From the NCBI GenBank assembly GCA_017549205.1, contig JAFYVH010000015.1:1-64000 (forward strand): 64,000 nucleotides of DNA, in the 5' to 3' direction. Both the position numbers and the translations under genes were made by a program. The notes beneath the pieces were generated by a model. It saw nothing but the letters and a program-made list of their open reading frames with translations. It had not been told where the DNA came from and did no database searches. The DNA comes from Clostridia bacterium (GTDB taxonomy: Bacteria; Bacillota; Clostridia; UBA1381; UBA9506). Below are positions 23,119-30,460 of the stretch, piece by piece (positions within the stretch are counted from its first letter, which is position 1; every line of letters begins with the position of its first letter).

Positions 23119-24336
23119 TTAATCAATATCGGCAGAGTTGCCATCAGCGTGGCAGTGAGCCGTGCCGTCTTTTAATCGAAGGGAAAAGGTAGTGCCCTTT
23201 GCAAGCTGCTTGGCAGAGTGGATGGGGGTGCCGTCATCAAGAGAGGCATAGGCATAGCCGCGTGCAAAAGCAGCAAGGGGACTGAGAGCGTCCAGTTTGC
23301 CCATTTGCATAGCCAACTGAATTTGCTTTTTTTCTAATATTGTATCAAGGGCTCGGCGGCTGTCCCGCAGCAACTCGTCCACCGTAATCCGTTTTTCATT
23401 TAAGGTGTCAACAAAGCCGGTAAGTGTCGGATGGTTTACCAAATGCTCTGCTTTTGTCCGTTTTTCCTGCAGCAGATGACCCATAGACATGGTGAGGGTG
23501 TTGTGGCAGGCAAGCACCCGTGACAAAAGCTCCTGGCGGTCAGGCACGGCAAGCTCGGCAGCAGCAGAGGGTGTCGGTGCGCGCAGGTCGGCAACAAAAT
23601 CGGCAATGGTAAAATCGGTTTCGTGACCCACGGCAGAAATAACCGGAATTTTTGAGGCAAAAATGGCTCGGGCCACAACTTCTTCATTAAACGCCCAAAG
23701 GTCCTCAATGGAACCGCCGCCACGACCCACAATGATTACATCACCAAGGCTGTGTTGGTTGAGAGTGGTAATGGCATCGGCAATTTGCTGAGCAGCACCC
23801 TCGCCCTGTACAAATACGGGGAAGAGTTTAACCTCAGCCAGTGGCCAGCGGCGCGATAAAATGTTTAAAATATCCCGCACAGCAGCGCCGGAGGAGGCAG
23901 TGACCACACTGACAACCTTGGGGAAAGCAGGAATAGGCTTTTTGTATGATGCGTCAAAAAGACCCTCTGCCTCAAGCTTTTTCTTCAGTTGTTCATAGGC
24001 GGCATAAAGAGCGCCTTCGCCATCAGGGGTCAGGCTTTCAACATAGAGCTGATAGGTGCCGCCGGGCTCATAAATAGAAATGCGCCCACGGGCTAAAACC
24101 TTCATGCCGTCTTCGGGCAAAAACCGAAGATTTTGCGCAGCCGAACGGAACATCACCGCCCGCAAAAGTGAGGCATCGTCTTTTAAGGTCATATAAACAT
24201 GACCGGAGGGGTGACGCTTGCAATTTGAGAGTTCACCCTGAATGCAAATATCTTTTAAATAGCCGTTGTGCTCAATCACACGGTGAATGTAGTGATTCAG
24301 CTGCGATACGCTGACAGTTAACAATTCCTGCTCCAT
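23119..24336 (-). CDS. xseA: Exodeoxyribonuclease VII large subunit
   Basis: Catalytic subunit of the ATP-independent, metal-independent single-strand exonuclease ExoVII. 405 residues. The N-terminal OB-fold has ICIQGELSNCKRHPSGHVY near 26-44. The core carries VVTASSGAAVRDI, GRGGGSIEDLWAFN and the catalytic AVGHETDFTIADFVADLRAP block. A coiled-coil C-terminal half follows. The ATG at 24336 has a GAGGTGAG site; the longer frame to 24393 crosses a terminator and is rejected. The small subunit xseB normally follows immediately, but here only the hairpin chain follows and no xseB-like frame is visible. An intrinsic terminator sits just upstream. Confidence 0.96.
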   Translation of the reverse strand: MEQELLTVSVSQLNHYIHRVIEHNGYLKDICIQGELSNCKRHPSGHVYMTLKDDASLLRAVMFRSAAQNLRFLPEDGMKVLARGRISIYEPGGTYQLYVESLTPDGEGALYAAYEQLKKKLEAEGLFDASYKKPIPAFPKVVSVVTASSGAAVRDILNILSRRWPLAEVKLFPVFVQGEGAAQQIADAITTLNQHSLGDVIIVGRGGGSIEDLWAFNEEVVARAIFASKIPVISAVGHETDFTIADFVADLRAPTPSAAAELAVPDRQELLSRVLACHNTLTMSMGHLLQEKRTKAEHLVNHPTLTGFVDTLNEKRITVDELLRDSRRALDTILEKKQIQLAMQMGKLDALSPLAAFARGYAYASLDDGTPIHSAKQLAKGTTFSLRLKDGTAHCHADGNSADID

Positions 24337-24364
24337 AAACTCACCTCGACTCTGCATTAAAGAA

Positions 24365-24397
24365 TAAAAAAAGGTGTGCTTACCTGACAGCACACCT
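24365..24397 (-). terminator. Intrinsic terminator/attenuator between nusB and xseA
   Basis: Read on the minus strand: a 9-bp perfect stem AGGTGTGCT/AGCACACCT (24397-24389 with 24380-24372) followed by seven T residues (24371-24365). It ends 28 bases before the xseA start codon, leaving no room for a promoter after it. Confidence 0.85.
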
Positions 24398-24406
24398 AGG
24401 CTAAGT

Positions 24407-24814
24407 TTAGTCAGCGGTTTTAGTTTTTAACACGGATGCCAAAATGCCATTAACAAAGGCACCTGCTTTTTGTGTTTCATAATCTTTTGCAAGCTGCACA
24501 GCTTCGTTAATGGCGATGCTGTCAGCAATGGCATCATCAAACATCAGTTCACAGATGCCCACCCGCAGAGCTGCCAGGCTGACCTTTGACAAGCGGGAAA
24601 TAGCCCATCCCTGTGCATTGGCCTCAATCAAAGCGTCAATCTCTAAAATGTGCACAAGGGTTGTGCGGACTAAATTTTCAAGGTAATCCTTTTGGCTGTC
24701 CACATCACTGCGATAGGTATAGTATAATTCTAAAAGGGCGTCAGCATCAAGCTTTTGAAATTCATATTCAAAAATAATAATAAATCCGGCCTCGCGTGCC
24801 TCTTTTCTTGTCAT
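24407..24814 (-). CDS. nusB: Transcription antitermination factor NusB
   Basis: All-helical RNA-binding protein that with NusE/S10 binds boxA RNA and supports rRNA antitermination. About 135 residues, normal length. Recognisable are the N-terminal TRKEAREAGFIIIFEYEF and the conserved C-terminal core LRVGICELMF, SIAINEAVQLAKDY and GAFVNGILASV. The ATG at 24814 is 7 bases from AGGAG; the ATG at 24820 is too close to it. It sits between radA and xseA. The usual upstream asp23-type gene is not present. Confidence 0.95.
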   Translation of the reverse strand: MTRKEAREAGFIIIFEYEFQKLDADALLELYYTYRSDVDSQKDYLENLVRTTLVHILEIDALIEANAQGWAISRLSKVSLAALRVGICELMFDDAIADSIAINEAVQLAKDYETQKAGAFVNGILASVLKTKTAD

Positions 24815-24860
24815 ATCCATGCTCCTGTCTATGTAAATTTACTTTTTGACTTAACTTACA

Positions 24861-26216
24861 TCATAACACAAAGCCCAAAGCTTCGGTTACATTTTTTGCG
24901 GGTAAAACGCGCAGACCTTTTGGAATCTGCAAATTTTTGAGATTTGCCTGGGGAATCAGGCAGACTTTAAAGCCAAGTTTTAGCACTTCTGCCAGCCTAC
25001 GCTCAATCTGGCTGACGGCACGCAACTCGCCTGTGAGTCCAATTTCGCCAATGGCAGCCATTGATGTGTCAATGGGCGTATTACGAAATGCAGAGGCAAT
25101 GGCCAGGGCAAGAGCCAAATCCACAGCGGGTTCATCCAAGCGGATGCCACCCACAATGTTCACATAGGCATCTTGGTTTTGTAAATTAAGCCCCACCCGT
25201 TTTTCCAAAACGGCAATGATTAAATTTACCCGGTTATAATCAATACCGGTTGACATGCGCCGGGGCATGCCGAAAGAGGAGGGGCATAAAAGCGCCTGAA
25301 TTTCGGCAAGCATGGGGCGTGTGCCTTCCATAGTGCAAACCACGGCAGAACCGGCAGCCTGGTCGGGCCGGCCCTCTAATAACATCAAAGAGGGATTTTC
25401 AACCTCATTAAGACCTTTATCGGTCATTTCAAACACGCCGATTTCGTTGGTAGAGCCAAAACGGTTTTTGACTGCTCTCAACACCCGATAGCTTTGGTTG
25501 CGGTCGCCCTCGAAATACAGGACACAGTCCACCATGTGCTCCAGCACTTTAGGTCCGGCAATGGCACCATCTTTGGTGACATGACCCACAATGAAAACCG
25601 CCGTTCCTGTTTCTTTGGCGTAGCGCATAAAGGTGAGAGTGGCCTCCCGCACCTGACTCACACTGCCGGGGGCAGAGGTAATATCAGGGTGGTACATGGT
25701 TTGAATGGAATCTATGATTAAAACATTGGGCTGTACAGTGTCTAAAGTTGCCCGAATGACAGAAATATCAGTTTCGGAAAGAACTAAAAAAGACGGAGCC
25801 TCTTCCTGCAATCTGTCTGACCGCATTTTGAGCTGCTTTTCTGATTCCTCGCCCGATACATAAAGCAGGGTGGCAAGCTTGTCCACATGTCCCGCCAGTT
25901 GCAAGAGCAAGGTTGATTTACCAATGCCCGGGTCGCCGCCCACCAAAGTCAGTGAGCCACGAACAACGCCACCGCCTAAAACCCGGTCAAGTTCACCGAT
26001 GCCACAGGAAAAACGCTGATAATCGGCGACATCTACCTGACTTAATGGGGTGGGTTTTGCAGAAGGTGCAGCGGAAGATGTATGCACAGCCGTTTTCTCG
26101 CTCCGCACAATTTCTTCTTCTAAGGTGTTCCAGCCATTACATCCCGGGCATTTTCCCATCCATTTAGGCGTTTCATAGCCGCAGGCAGTACAAACAAATT
26201 TTGTTTTTGCTTTCAT
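24861..26216 (-). CDS. radA: DNA repair protein RadA (Sms)
   Basis: RecA-like, DnaB-type helicase that extends D-loops in recombination. 451 residues. The N-terminal Cys4 zinc finger (CTACG and CPGCNGW near 8-30) is followed by a RecA-type ATPase with Walker A GGDPGIGKSTLL near 93-104 and the RadA-specific KNRFG near 250. A Lon-like C-terminal domain with NIVGGIRLDEPAVDLA completes it. The ATG at 26216 has AAGGTGA upstream. It lies 39 bases downstream of the VanW gene with no terminator between them, so cotranscription is likely. Confidence 0.97.
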   Translation of the reverse strand: MKAKTKFVCTACGYETPKWMGKCPGCNGWNTLEEEIVRSEKTAVHTSSAAPSAKPTPLSQVDVADYQRFSCGIGELDRVLGGGVVRGSLTLVGGDPGIGKSTLLLQLAGHVDKLATLLYVSGEESEKQLKMRSDRLQEEAPSFLVLSETDISVIRATLDTVQPNVLIIDSIQTMYHPDITSAPGSVSQVREATLTFMRYAKETGTAVFIVGHVTKDGAIAGPKVLEHMVDCVLYFEGDRNQSYRVLRAVKNRFGSTNEIGVFEMTDKGLNEVENPSLMLLEGRPDQAAGSAVVCTMEGTRPMLAEIQALLCPSSFGMPRRMSTGIDYNRVNLIIAVLEKRVGLNLQNQDAYVNIVGGIRLDEPAVDLALALAIASAFRNTPIDTSMAAIGEIGLTGELRAVSQIERRLAEVLKLGFKVCLIPQANLKNLQIPKGLRVLPAKNVTEALGFVL

Positions 26217-26255
26217 GGCTTCACCTTCTTTACACATAGTTGGTATTTGGCTACA

Positions 26256-28022
26256 TCAGGCAGCGGAATCTATATCGTCTGTAACAACAGGTGCTTCTGA
26301 GGGAACGACTTCTGTATCGAAGTCGGGTTGTGCATTCGGTGCTATGGGTGTTACGGTTGGAATGTCTGTCGGGGGCTCCTCAACGGCAGGGGCATCGCTG
26401 GGGTCGGGATTTACCACAGAGCCTGTTCCGGGCTCTGTGGGTTCCTCTACAGCGACTGGTGCCGTTCCGATAATCTCAATCCGGTCTGAAGCAACATAAG
26501 TGCTTTTGGCTAAAAACTCACTTTTAACGACTTTGCCATTTTCTTTTGTGATTTTATATGTATTATAGGTGCTGCCGTTTGCACCCTTTTGCTCAACCTC
26601 TACAGTGCCCTCCGGCAATGTGGGGTCTTCCTTTTGTAGAAGCTTGGGTGCAGAAGTAGCAATGCACTGGCTTGAAATTTCAATGGTTTTATTTTTGTTC
26701 TCTTTCGTGCCATAAATGGCGATTTTATTAATACCACCGCCGGCAGAAGCCACAATTTTAATCGGTGCCTCTGTGTTGTTAGAAAATTTAAAGTCAATGC
26801 TGCCATATGAAACGGTGGCATCGCGACCCAGGGGCACATAGGTTACGGGCAGAGAATGGTTTGTGCGGGTTTCAATTTTTAAATCCGCCAAAACAACGGC
26901 GTTATAAAGGGTTGAAGAAACCTGACAAATGCCGCCACCAACACCGGGCTCTACGCGGTTGCCCACATAAACATTGGCAACGCGAAAGCCTCTCTCTGTA
27001 GTTCTGGGACCGACAGTATCGTTATAAGAAAACACATCGCCCGGAGCCAAAACAACCTCGTTAATTTTTTGTGAGGCAAGCGCTACATTGTGTGAACGGG
27101 GCACATCGCCGGCGTTATACTTTGTGGAATAATAACCCAGCTGGTCACAAAACAAATCAGCTCTGATTTGTTCGGCAGTTACAGCCGGAAGGGTTGTTTG
27201 AATGGGAATGACAATCACCTGGTCCAAAGTGGCGTCAATAATCGCCTGTGCAGCTGATTTATCAAAGACAATACCCACTTTTTCATCAGTGATGACAAGG
27301 CGCTGGTTTTCAATTTTGTAAGAAGCATCAACGGCTTCACCACAGAGTTCATCATAGAGGGCAGAAGCATCAGGAGTTGTGGGGCTGATGGCCTCTAATT
27401 CTATGGGGAAAACATCAGAAGAAAGGGTGAGTGTTGTTTCTAAAAATTCATTTAAAACTAAAGGCTGGTTCACCTGATAACCCATAGCGCCGCGGGTGAT
27501 AGTTAATTCGTTTTCGCCAATCGCCAGCTCCATATCGCGTCCGGGTTGGTCAACCAGAGCGGCAATTCTTTCAATGGCCACTATAACCGCATCTTCGTTG
27601 CAGGCAAGGATGGGAGGCAGGGTGAGCCCCTCTCTTTTTATTTGAATAATTTCTTTAAATCGTTTAAAAATGTTGCCGGTGCGGGCTGTATTATAAGCAC
27701 GGTCAATGGTTTTATCCACATCAACTCTTGCACCCAGGGTGGCCAAGTCCAATGTTTCTTCAACCTCGTCATGGCGAAGGGTGATAACCTTTGTCAAGGA
27801 TGGACTGTAATAATCAGAAACGGCAAGGCCGGCATCGTAAGTGGACATGCCACCAACTGCCACCTTTCCTATGTAAATTCCATTATAGATATGTGAGTTG
27901 CCAAGAATGATGAATAAAGCAGCAAAAAAACAGATTACTAAAGCTAAAATGACGCTGCCGACGGAAATGCCGACAATCATCAGTGCACGGGATTTTTTTT
28001 GTGTGTTTTGCTCAATTTGCAT
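26256..28022 (-). CDS. VanW family membrane-anchored envelope protein
   Basis: 588 residues. An N-terminal basic stretch and one membrane anchor (about 14-38) are followed by two putative peptidoglycan-binding-type repeats (GKVAVGGMSTYDAG and the region near 200-290). The VanW domain has LAPGDVFSYNDTVGPRT and GVGGGICQVSSTLYNAV near 330-385. After that comes a G5-like beta segment (EGTVEVEQKGANGST), then a Pro/Glu/Thr/Ala-rich tail of about 70 residues. Despite the name, VanW proteins are widespread in Clostridia and are not evidence of vancomycin resistance; function is unknown beyond cell-surface location. It has its own consensus promoter and heads a VanW-radA-nusB run. Confidence 0.9.
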   Translation of the reverse strand: MQIEQNTQKKSRALMIVGISVGSVILALVICFFAALFIILGNSHIYNGIYIGKVAVGGMSTYDAGLAVSDYYSPSLTKVITLRHDEVEETLDLATLGARVDVDKTIDRAYNTARTGNIFKRFKEIIQIKREGLTLPPILACNEDAVIVAIERIAALVDQPGRDMELAIGENELTITRGAMGYQVNQPLVLNEFLETTLTLSSDVFPIELEAISPTTPDASALYDELCGEAVDASYKIENQRLVITDEKVGIVFDKSAAQAIIDATLDQVIVIPIQTTLPAVTAEQIRADLFCDQLGYYSTKYNAGDVPRSHNVALASQKINEVVLAPGDVFSYNDTVGPRTTERGFRVANVYVGNRVEPGVGGGICQVSSTLYNAVVLADLKIETRTNHSLPVTYVPLGRDATVSYGSIDFKFSNNTEAPIKIVASAGGGINKIAIYGTKENKNKTIEISSQCIATSAPKLLQKEDPTLPEGTVEVEQKGANGSTYNTYKITKENGKVVKSEFLAKSTYVASDRIEIIGTAPVAVEEPTEPGTGSVVNPDPSDAPAVEEPPTDIPTVTPIAPNAQPDFDTEVVPSEAPVVTDDIDSAA

Positions 28023-28043
28023 AAAATCAACTCCCCAAGTTCT

Positions 28044-28072
28044 ATTATAAAGGGTGAAAAGTCATTTGTAAA
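28044..28072 (-). promoter_or_regulatory. Promoter of the VanW gene
   Basis: Minus strand: TTTACA (28072-28067), 17 bases, TATAAT (28049-28044), 21 bases before the ATG. One mismatch from consensus. Confidence 0.8.
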
Positions 28073-28103
28073 CTCTTTTATGCTAAATTTAACGGGATTT
28101 TAA

Positions 28104-28144
28104 CAAAAAAAGAGGTTATTTCTGCCGGGCGGCAGAAATAACCT
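28104..28144 (-). terminator. Intrinsic terminator after tspO
   Basis: A 14-bp perfect stem (28131-28144 with 28113-28126) with a 4-base loop, followed on the minus strand by a T run (28110-28104). It separates tspO from the VanW gene. Confidence 0.92.
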
Positions 28145-28150
28145 TGGATT

Positions 28151-28648
28151 TTAACGATTTAAGAGCCAGGTTGCCAAATTCAAGTAGCCGGCAAAAGTAA
28201 TCCATAACCAATAAGGGAGCATCAGCAAGCCGGCGGCATGCTCAATGCGGTAGAATTTGGCAGTGGCAATGCCTGCAATTAGCCATAAAAGTAGCAAAAC
28301 CCAAAAAGCCCCAAACAGCATTTGAAAACGGAAAAAAACCAAGGGCCAAATAAAGCTGAGAGTCAAAGATGCAGCGTAATATCGGAGGGCGTCTTTTACA
28401 TAGGGCTTGTCATAGCCCTGCCGATAGACTAAGTAGCTGGCAATGCCGATTAAGATGTAAAGAATGGTCCAAACAATAGGGAATATAAACCCCGGTGGTG
28501 ACAAGGGCGGCTTTTCCAAAGCGGCGTAGAACACACGGCTGTTTTGTGTTAAAAGCCCTGACAGACCGCCCACAGCCAGCGGCAACAAAATGGCAACAAG
28601 TAGCTGAAAAATTTTCCTTGCGTTTATGACTTTAAAGGTATGATTCAC
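28151..28648 (-). CDS. tspO: TspO/MBR family membrane protein
   Basis: About 165 residues with five hydrophobic segments, the TspO (tryptophan-rich sensory protein) fold. Family landmarks are VGGLSGLLTQ in the first helix region, the conserved YAALEKPPLSPPGFIFPIVW block near 44-63, and the C-terminal LPYWLWITFAGYLNLATW. Family members bind porphyrins and cholesterol-like ligands; the bacterial role is still debated. The start is taken as GTG at 28648 because GAGG lies 8 bases upstream; a GTG at 28657 overlaps that site. A terminator follows. Confidence 0.9.
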   Translation of the reverse strand: MNHTFKVINARKIFQLLVAILLPLAVGGLSGLLTQNSRVFYAALEKPPLSPPGFIFPIVWTILYILIGIASYLVYRQGYDKPYVKDALRYYAASLTLSFIWPLVFFRFQMLFGAFWVLLLLWLIAGIATAKFYRIEHAAGLLMLPYWLWITFAGYLNLATWLLNR

Positions 28649-28777
28649 ATTGAGCACCTCATTTTTCTTGCAAAAATATGCAAGACAACATTATGTTACC
28701 ATTATATGCAGACGAAATCGCATTTATACAAATCGCCGGCTGCAGACAACATGTCAAATTTATAAGAGAGGAAGTGC

Positions 28778-29086
28778 CTAATCTAACGGAATCACAATCT
28801 CCTGACCGATTGATAAGCAAGAGCTTTCCAGTTTATTGATGTAGGAAACTTTGTCAATAAACAGTCTAAGATCCATGCCCTCGGGCTTATAGGCTTCACA
28901 CAGGCTCCACAGGGTGTCGCCGGTATCGGCAATAACGGTAATTTCATGAATGCCGTTATCAGCAAGGGGCGCTATGGTGCAAGCGAAGGTTAAAGCAACG
29001 ACAAGGCTTAAGATGTATAATTTCATTCGCTGTTCTTTTGCCCGGCGGGCATAGGATACAGTTCTTTTTCTTCTCATTGTCATCAT
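28778..29086 (-). CDS. yneA: LysM-domain cell-division inhibitor of the YneA type
   Basis: 102 residues. A basic N-terminus is followed by one membrane segment at about 21-40 and a LysM-type domain at about 48-100 (ADTGDTLWSLCEAYKPEG ... SIGQEIVIPL). This is the architecture of Bacillus YneA, which halts division during the SOS response. The promoter carries two LexA boxes (29105-29118 and 29134-29147), which supports the assignment better than sequence alone. The ATG at 29086 is 10 bases from AAAAGGAG; an upstream TTG is too close. lexA, the usual divergent neighbour, is replaced here by ispG. The spacer before tspO (28658-28777) shows no gene. Confidence 0.8.
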   Translation of the reverse strand: MMTMRRKRTVSYARRAKEQRMKLYILSLVVALTFACTIAPLADNGIHEITVIADTGDTLWSLCEAYKPEGMDLRLFIDKVSYINKLESSCLSIGQEIVIPLD

Positions 29087-29104
29087 CAAGATCAACTCCT
29101 TTTC

Positions 29105-29118
29105 AGAACTTATGTTCG
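29105..29118 (-). promoter_or_regulatory. LexA (SOS) box 1
   Basis: AGAACTTATGTTCG contains a perfect GAAC-N4-GTTC inverted repeat, fitting the Gram-positive LexA consensus CGAACRNRYGTTCG. It lies just downstream of the -10, at or near the transcription start of the YneA-like gene. Confidence 0.75.
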
Positions 29119-29125
29119 TAAATCA

Positions 29126-29154
29126 ATTTTAACAGAACAAATGTTTGGTGTCAA
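29126..29154 (-). promoter_or_regulatory. SOS-controlled promoter of the YneA-like gene
   Basis: Minus strand: TTGACA (29154-29149), 17 bases, TAAAAT (29131-29126). One LexA box lies in the spacer and one immediately downstream, so bound LexA would block RNA polymerase. Confidence 0.78.
29134..29147 (-). promoter_or_regulatory. LexA (SOS) box 2
   Basis: AGAACAAATGTTTG: GAAC-N4-GTTT, one mismatch from the perfect inverted repeat. It sits between the -35 and -10 boxes, centred 29 bases from box 1. Confidence 0.68.
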
Positions 29155-29221
29155 TAGGGTTTTTAAAAAATTTTTTAATAACATGCAAAAAGTTGTAAAT
29201 ATACCCTTGATGATTTTTTAT

Positions 29222-29250
29222 TTGCTCATCGACATTATATATGTTATACT
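29222..29250 (+). promoter_or_regulatory. Probable promoter of ispG-polC
   Basis: TTGCTC (29222-29227), 17 bases, TATACT (29245-29250), 90 bases before the ispG ATG. The -35 is weak. Confidence 0.5.
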
Positions 29251-29340
29251 TAATATATAGTTTTATAAGACAGGGTTTTCAGAGGGTTTTTATAATTCTC
29301 TTTACAAAATCGGAAAGATTTTAAAAAGCAGGTGCAAGAT

Positions 29341-30399
29341 ATGAATCGCAGAAAAACGAGAAATATTATGGTAGGCAGCGTGGGTATCGGTGGCGACCAT
29401 CCCATCTCTGTGCAGTCAATGCTATGTTCGCCAAACGGCGATTTTGATGCAGCTTTAGCGCAATGCATGGCCTTGGAGCAAGCAGGCTGCGACCTGATTC
29501 GCCTGGCGGTGATTGATGAAGATAGCCTGCAGGTTGTGAAAAAGCTGAAAGAAACCGTGGCTGTGCCTTTGGTTGCCGACATCCAGTTTGATTACCGTTT
29601 GGCCCTTGGTGCCATTGATGCGGGTATTGATAAAATTCGTTTAAACCCCGGCAACATTGGCAATGAAGACCGTGTGCGTCAGGTTGTGGCAAAAGCGAAA
29701 GAGCAGCACATTCCCATTCGTGTGGGCGTGAATGCCGGCTCTGTTTCTAAAAAGCTTTTGGAAAAATATGGCGCTCCGACGCCGGAGGCTTTGGTTGAAG
29801 AAGCCATGAGCCATGTTAATTTGCTGGAACAATGCGGGTTTTATGATATTGCCATTTCTCTCAAGGCCTCGTCGGTGCCGATGATGATTGAAAGCTATCG
29901 GTTGATGGCAGAGCGTGTCACCTATCCCTTGCATTTAGGCGTTACCGAGGCAGGCACGGTCTTTAGCGGAACGGTTAAATCAGCAGTGGGCATTGGTACT
30001 TTATTATCGGAGGGTATTGGTGACACCATTCGTGTTTCCCTAACGGCTGACCCTGTGGAAGAGGTGCGGACAGCCAAAGAGATTTTGGCGGCTTTAGAAC
30101 TTGAAAAGGACAGACCCACCTTGGTATCTTGCCCCACTTGTGCACGATGCAGCGTGGATTTAATCAGCATTGCCAACGAAGTTACAAAGCGTCTTTGTGA
30201 AATTCAAAAACCCATTAAAATTGCTGTTATGGGCTGTGTGGTTAACGGCCCCGGCGAAGCACGGGATGCTGACATCGGTATTACCGGTGCAAATGGTGAG
30301 GGTGTTATTTTTAAAGGCGGAGAGGTTTTAAAAAGAGTGCCCGAGGCGCAGATTGTCAGCGCGCTTTTTGAAGAACTGGGCAAAATGGACGTTTTATGA
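29341..30399 (+). CDS. ispG: 4-hydroxy-3-methylbut-2-en-1-yl diphosphate synthase (GcpE)
   Basis: [4Fe-4S] enzyme of the MEP isoprenoid pathway, converting MEcPP to HMBPP. 352 residues, a bacterial-length IspG without the plant/chlamydial insert. The TIM-barrel start reads NIMVGSVGIGGDHPISVQSM. The cluster-binding C-terminal domain has CPTCARCSVDL near 261-271 and MGCVVNGPGEARDAD with its third Cys near 300. The ATG at 29341 follows AGGTG; the in-frame GTG at 29332 is part of that site. The upstream partners dxr and rseP are not adjacent; polC follows after 61 bases, a common downstream neighbour in Bacillota. Confidence 0.97.
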   Translation: MNRRKTRNIMVGSVGIGGDHPISVQSMLCSPNGDFDAALAQCMALEQAGCDLIRLAVIDEDSLQVVKKLKETVAVPLVADIQFDYRLALGAIDAGIDKIRLNPGNIGNEDRVRQVVAKAKEQHIPIRVGVNAGSVSKKLLEKYGAPTPEALVEEAMSHVNLLEQCGFYDIAISLKASSVPMMIESYRLMAERVTYPLHLGVTEAGTVFSGTVKSAVGIGTLLSEGIGDTIRVSLTADPVEEVRTAKEILAALELEKDRPTLVSCPTCARCSVDLISIANEVTKRLCEIQKPIKIAVMGCVVNGPGEARDADIGITGANGEGVIFKGGEVLKRVPEAQIVSALFEELGKMDVL

Positions 30400-30460
30400 G
30401 ACACAAAGTTTTATGTTTCTGTCTGTGTAAGAACAAAACAAAAGGAATGTTATAAAATTT

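Noticed and set aside
26256..28022. VanW as a sign of vancomycin resistance
   Set aside because: No vanHAX/vanRS genes are present, the ligase at 58.2 kb looks like ordinary Ddl, and VanW proteins are common in sensitive Clostridia.
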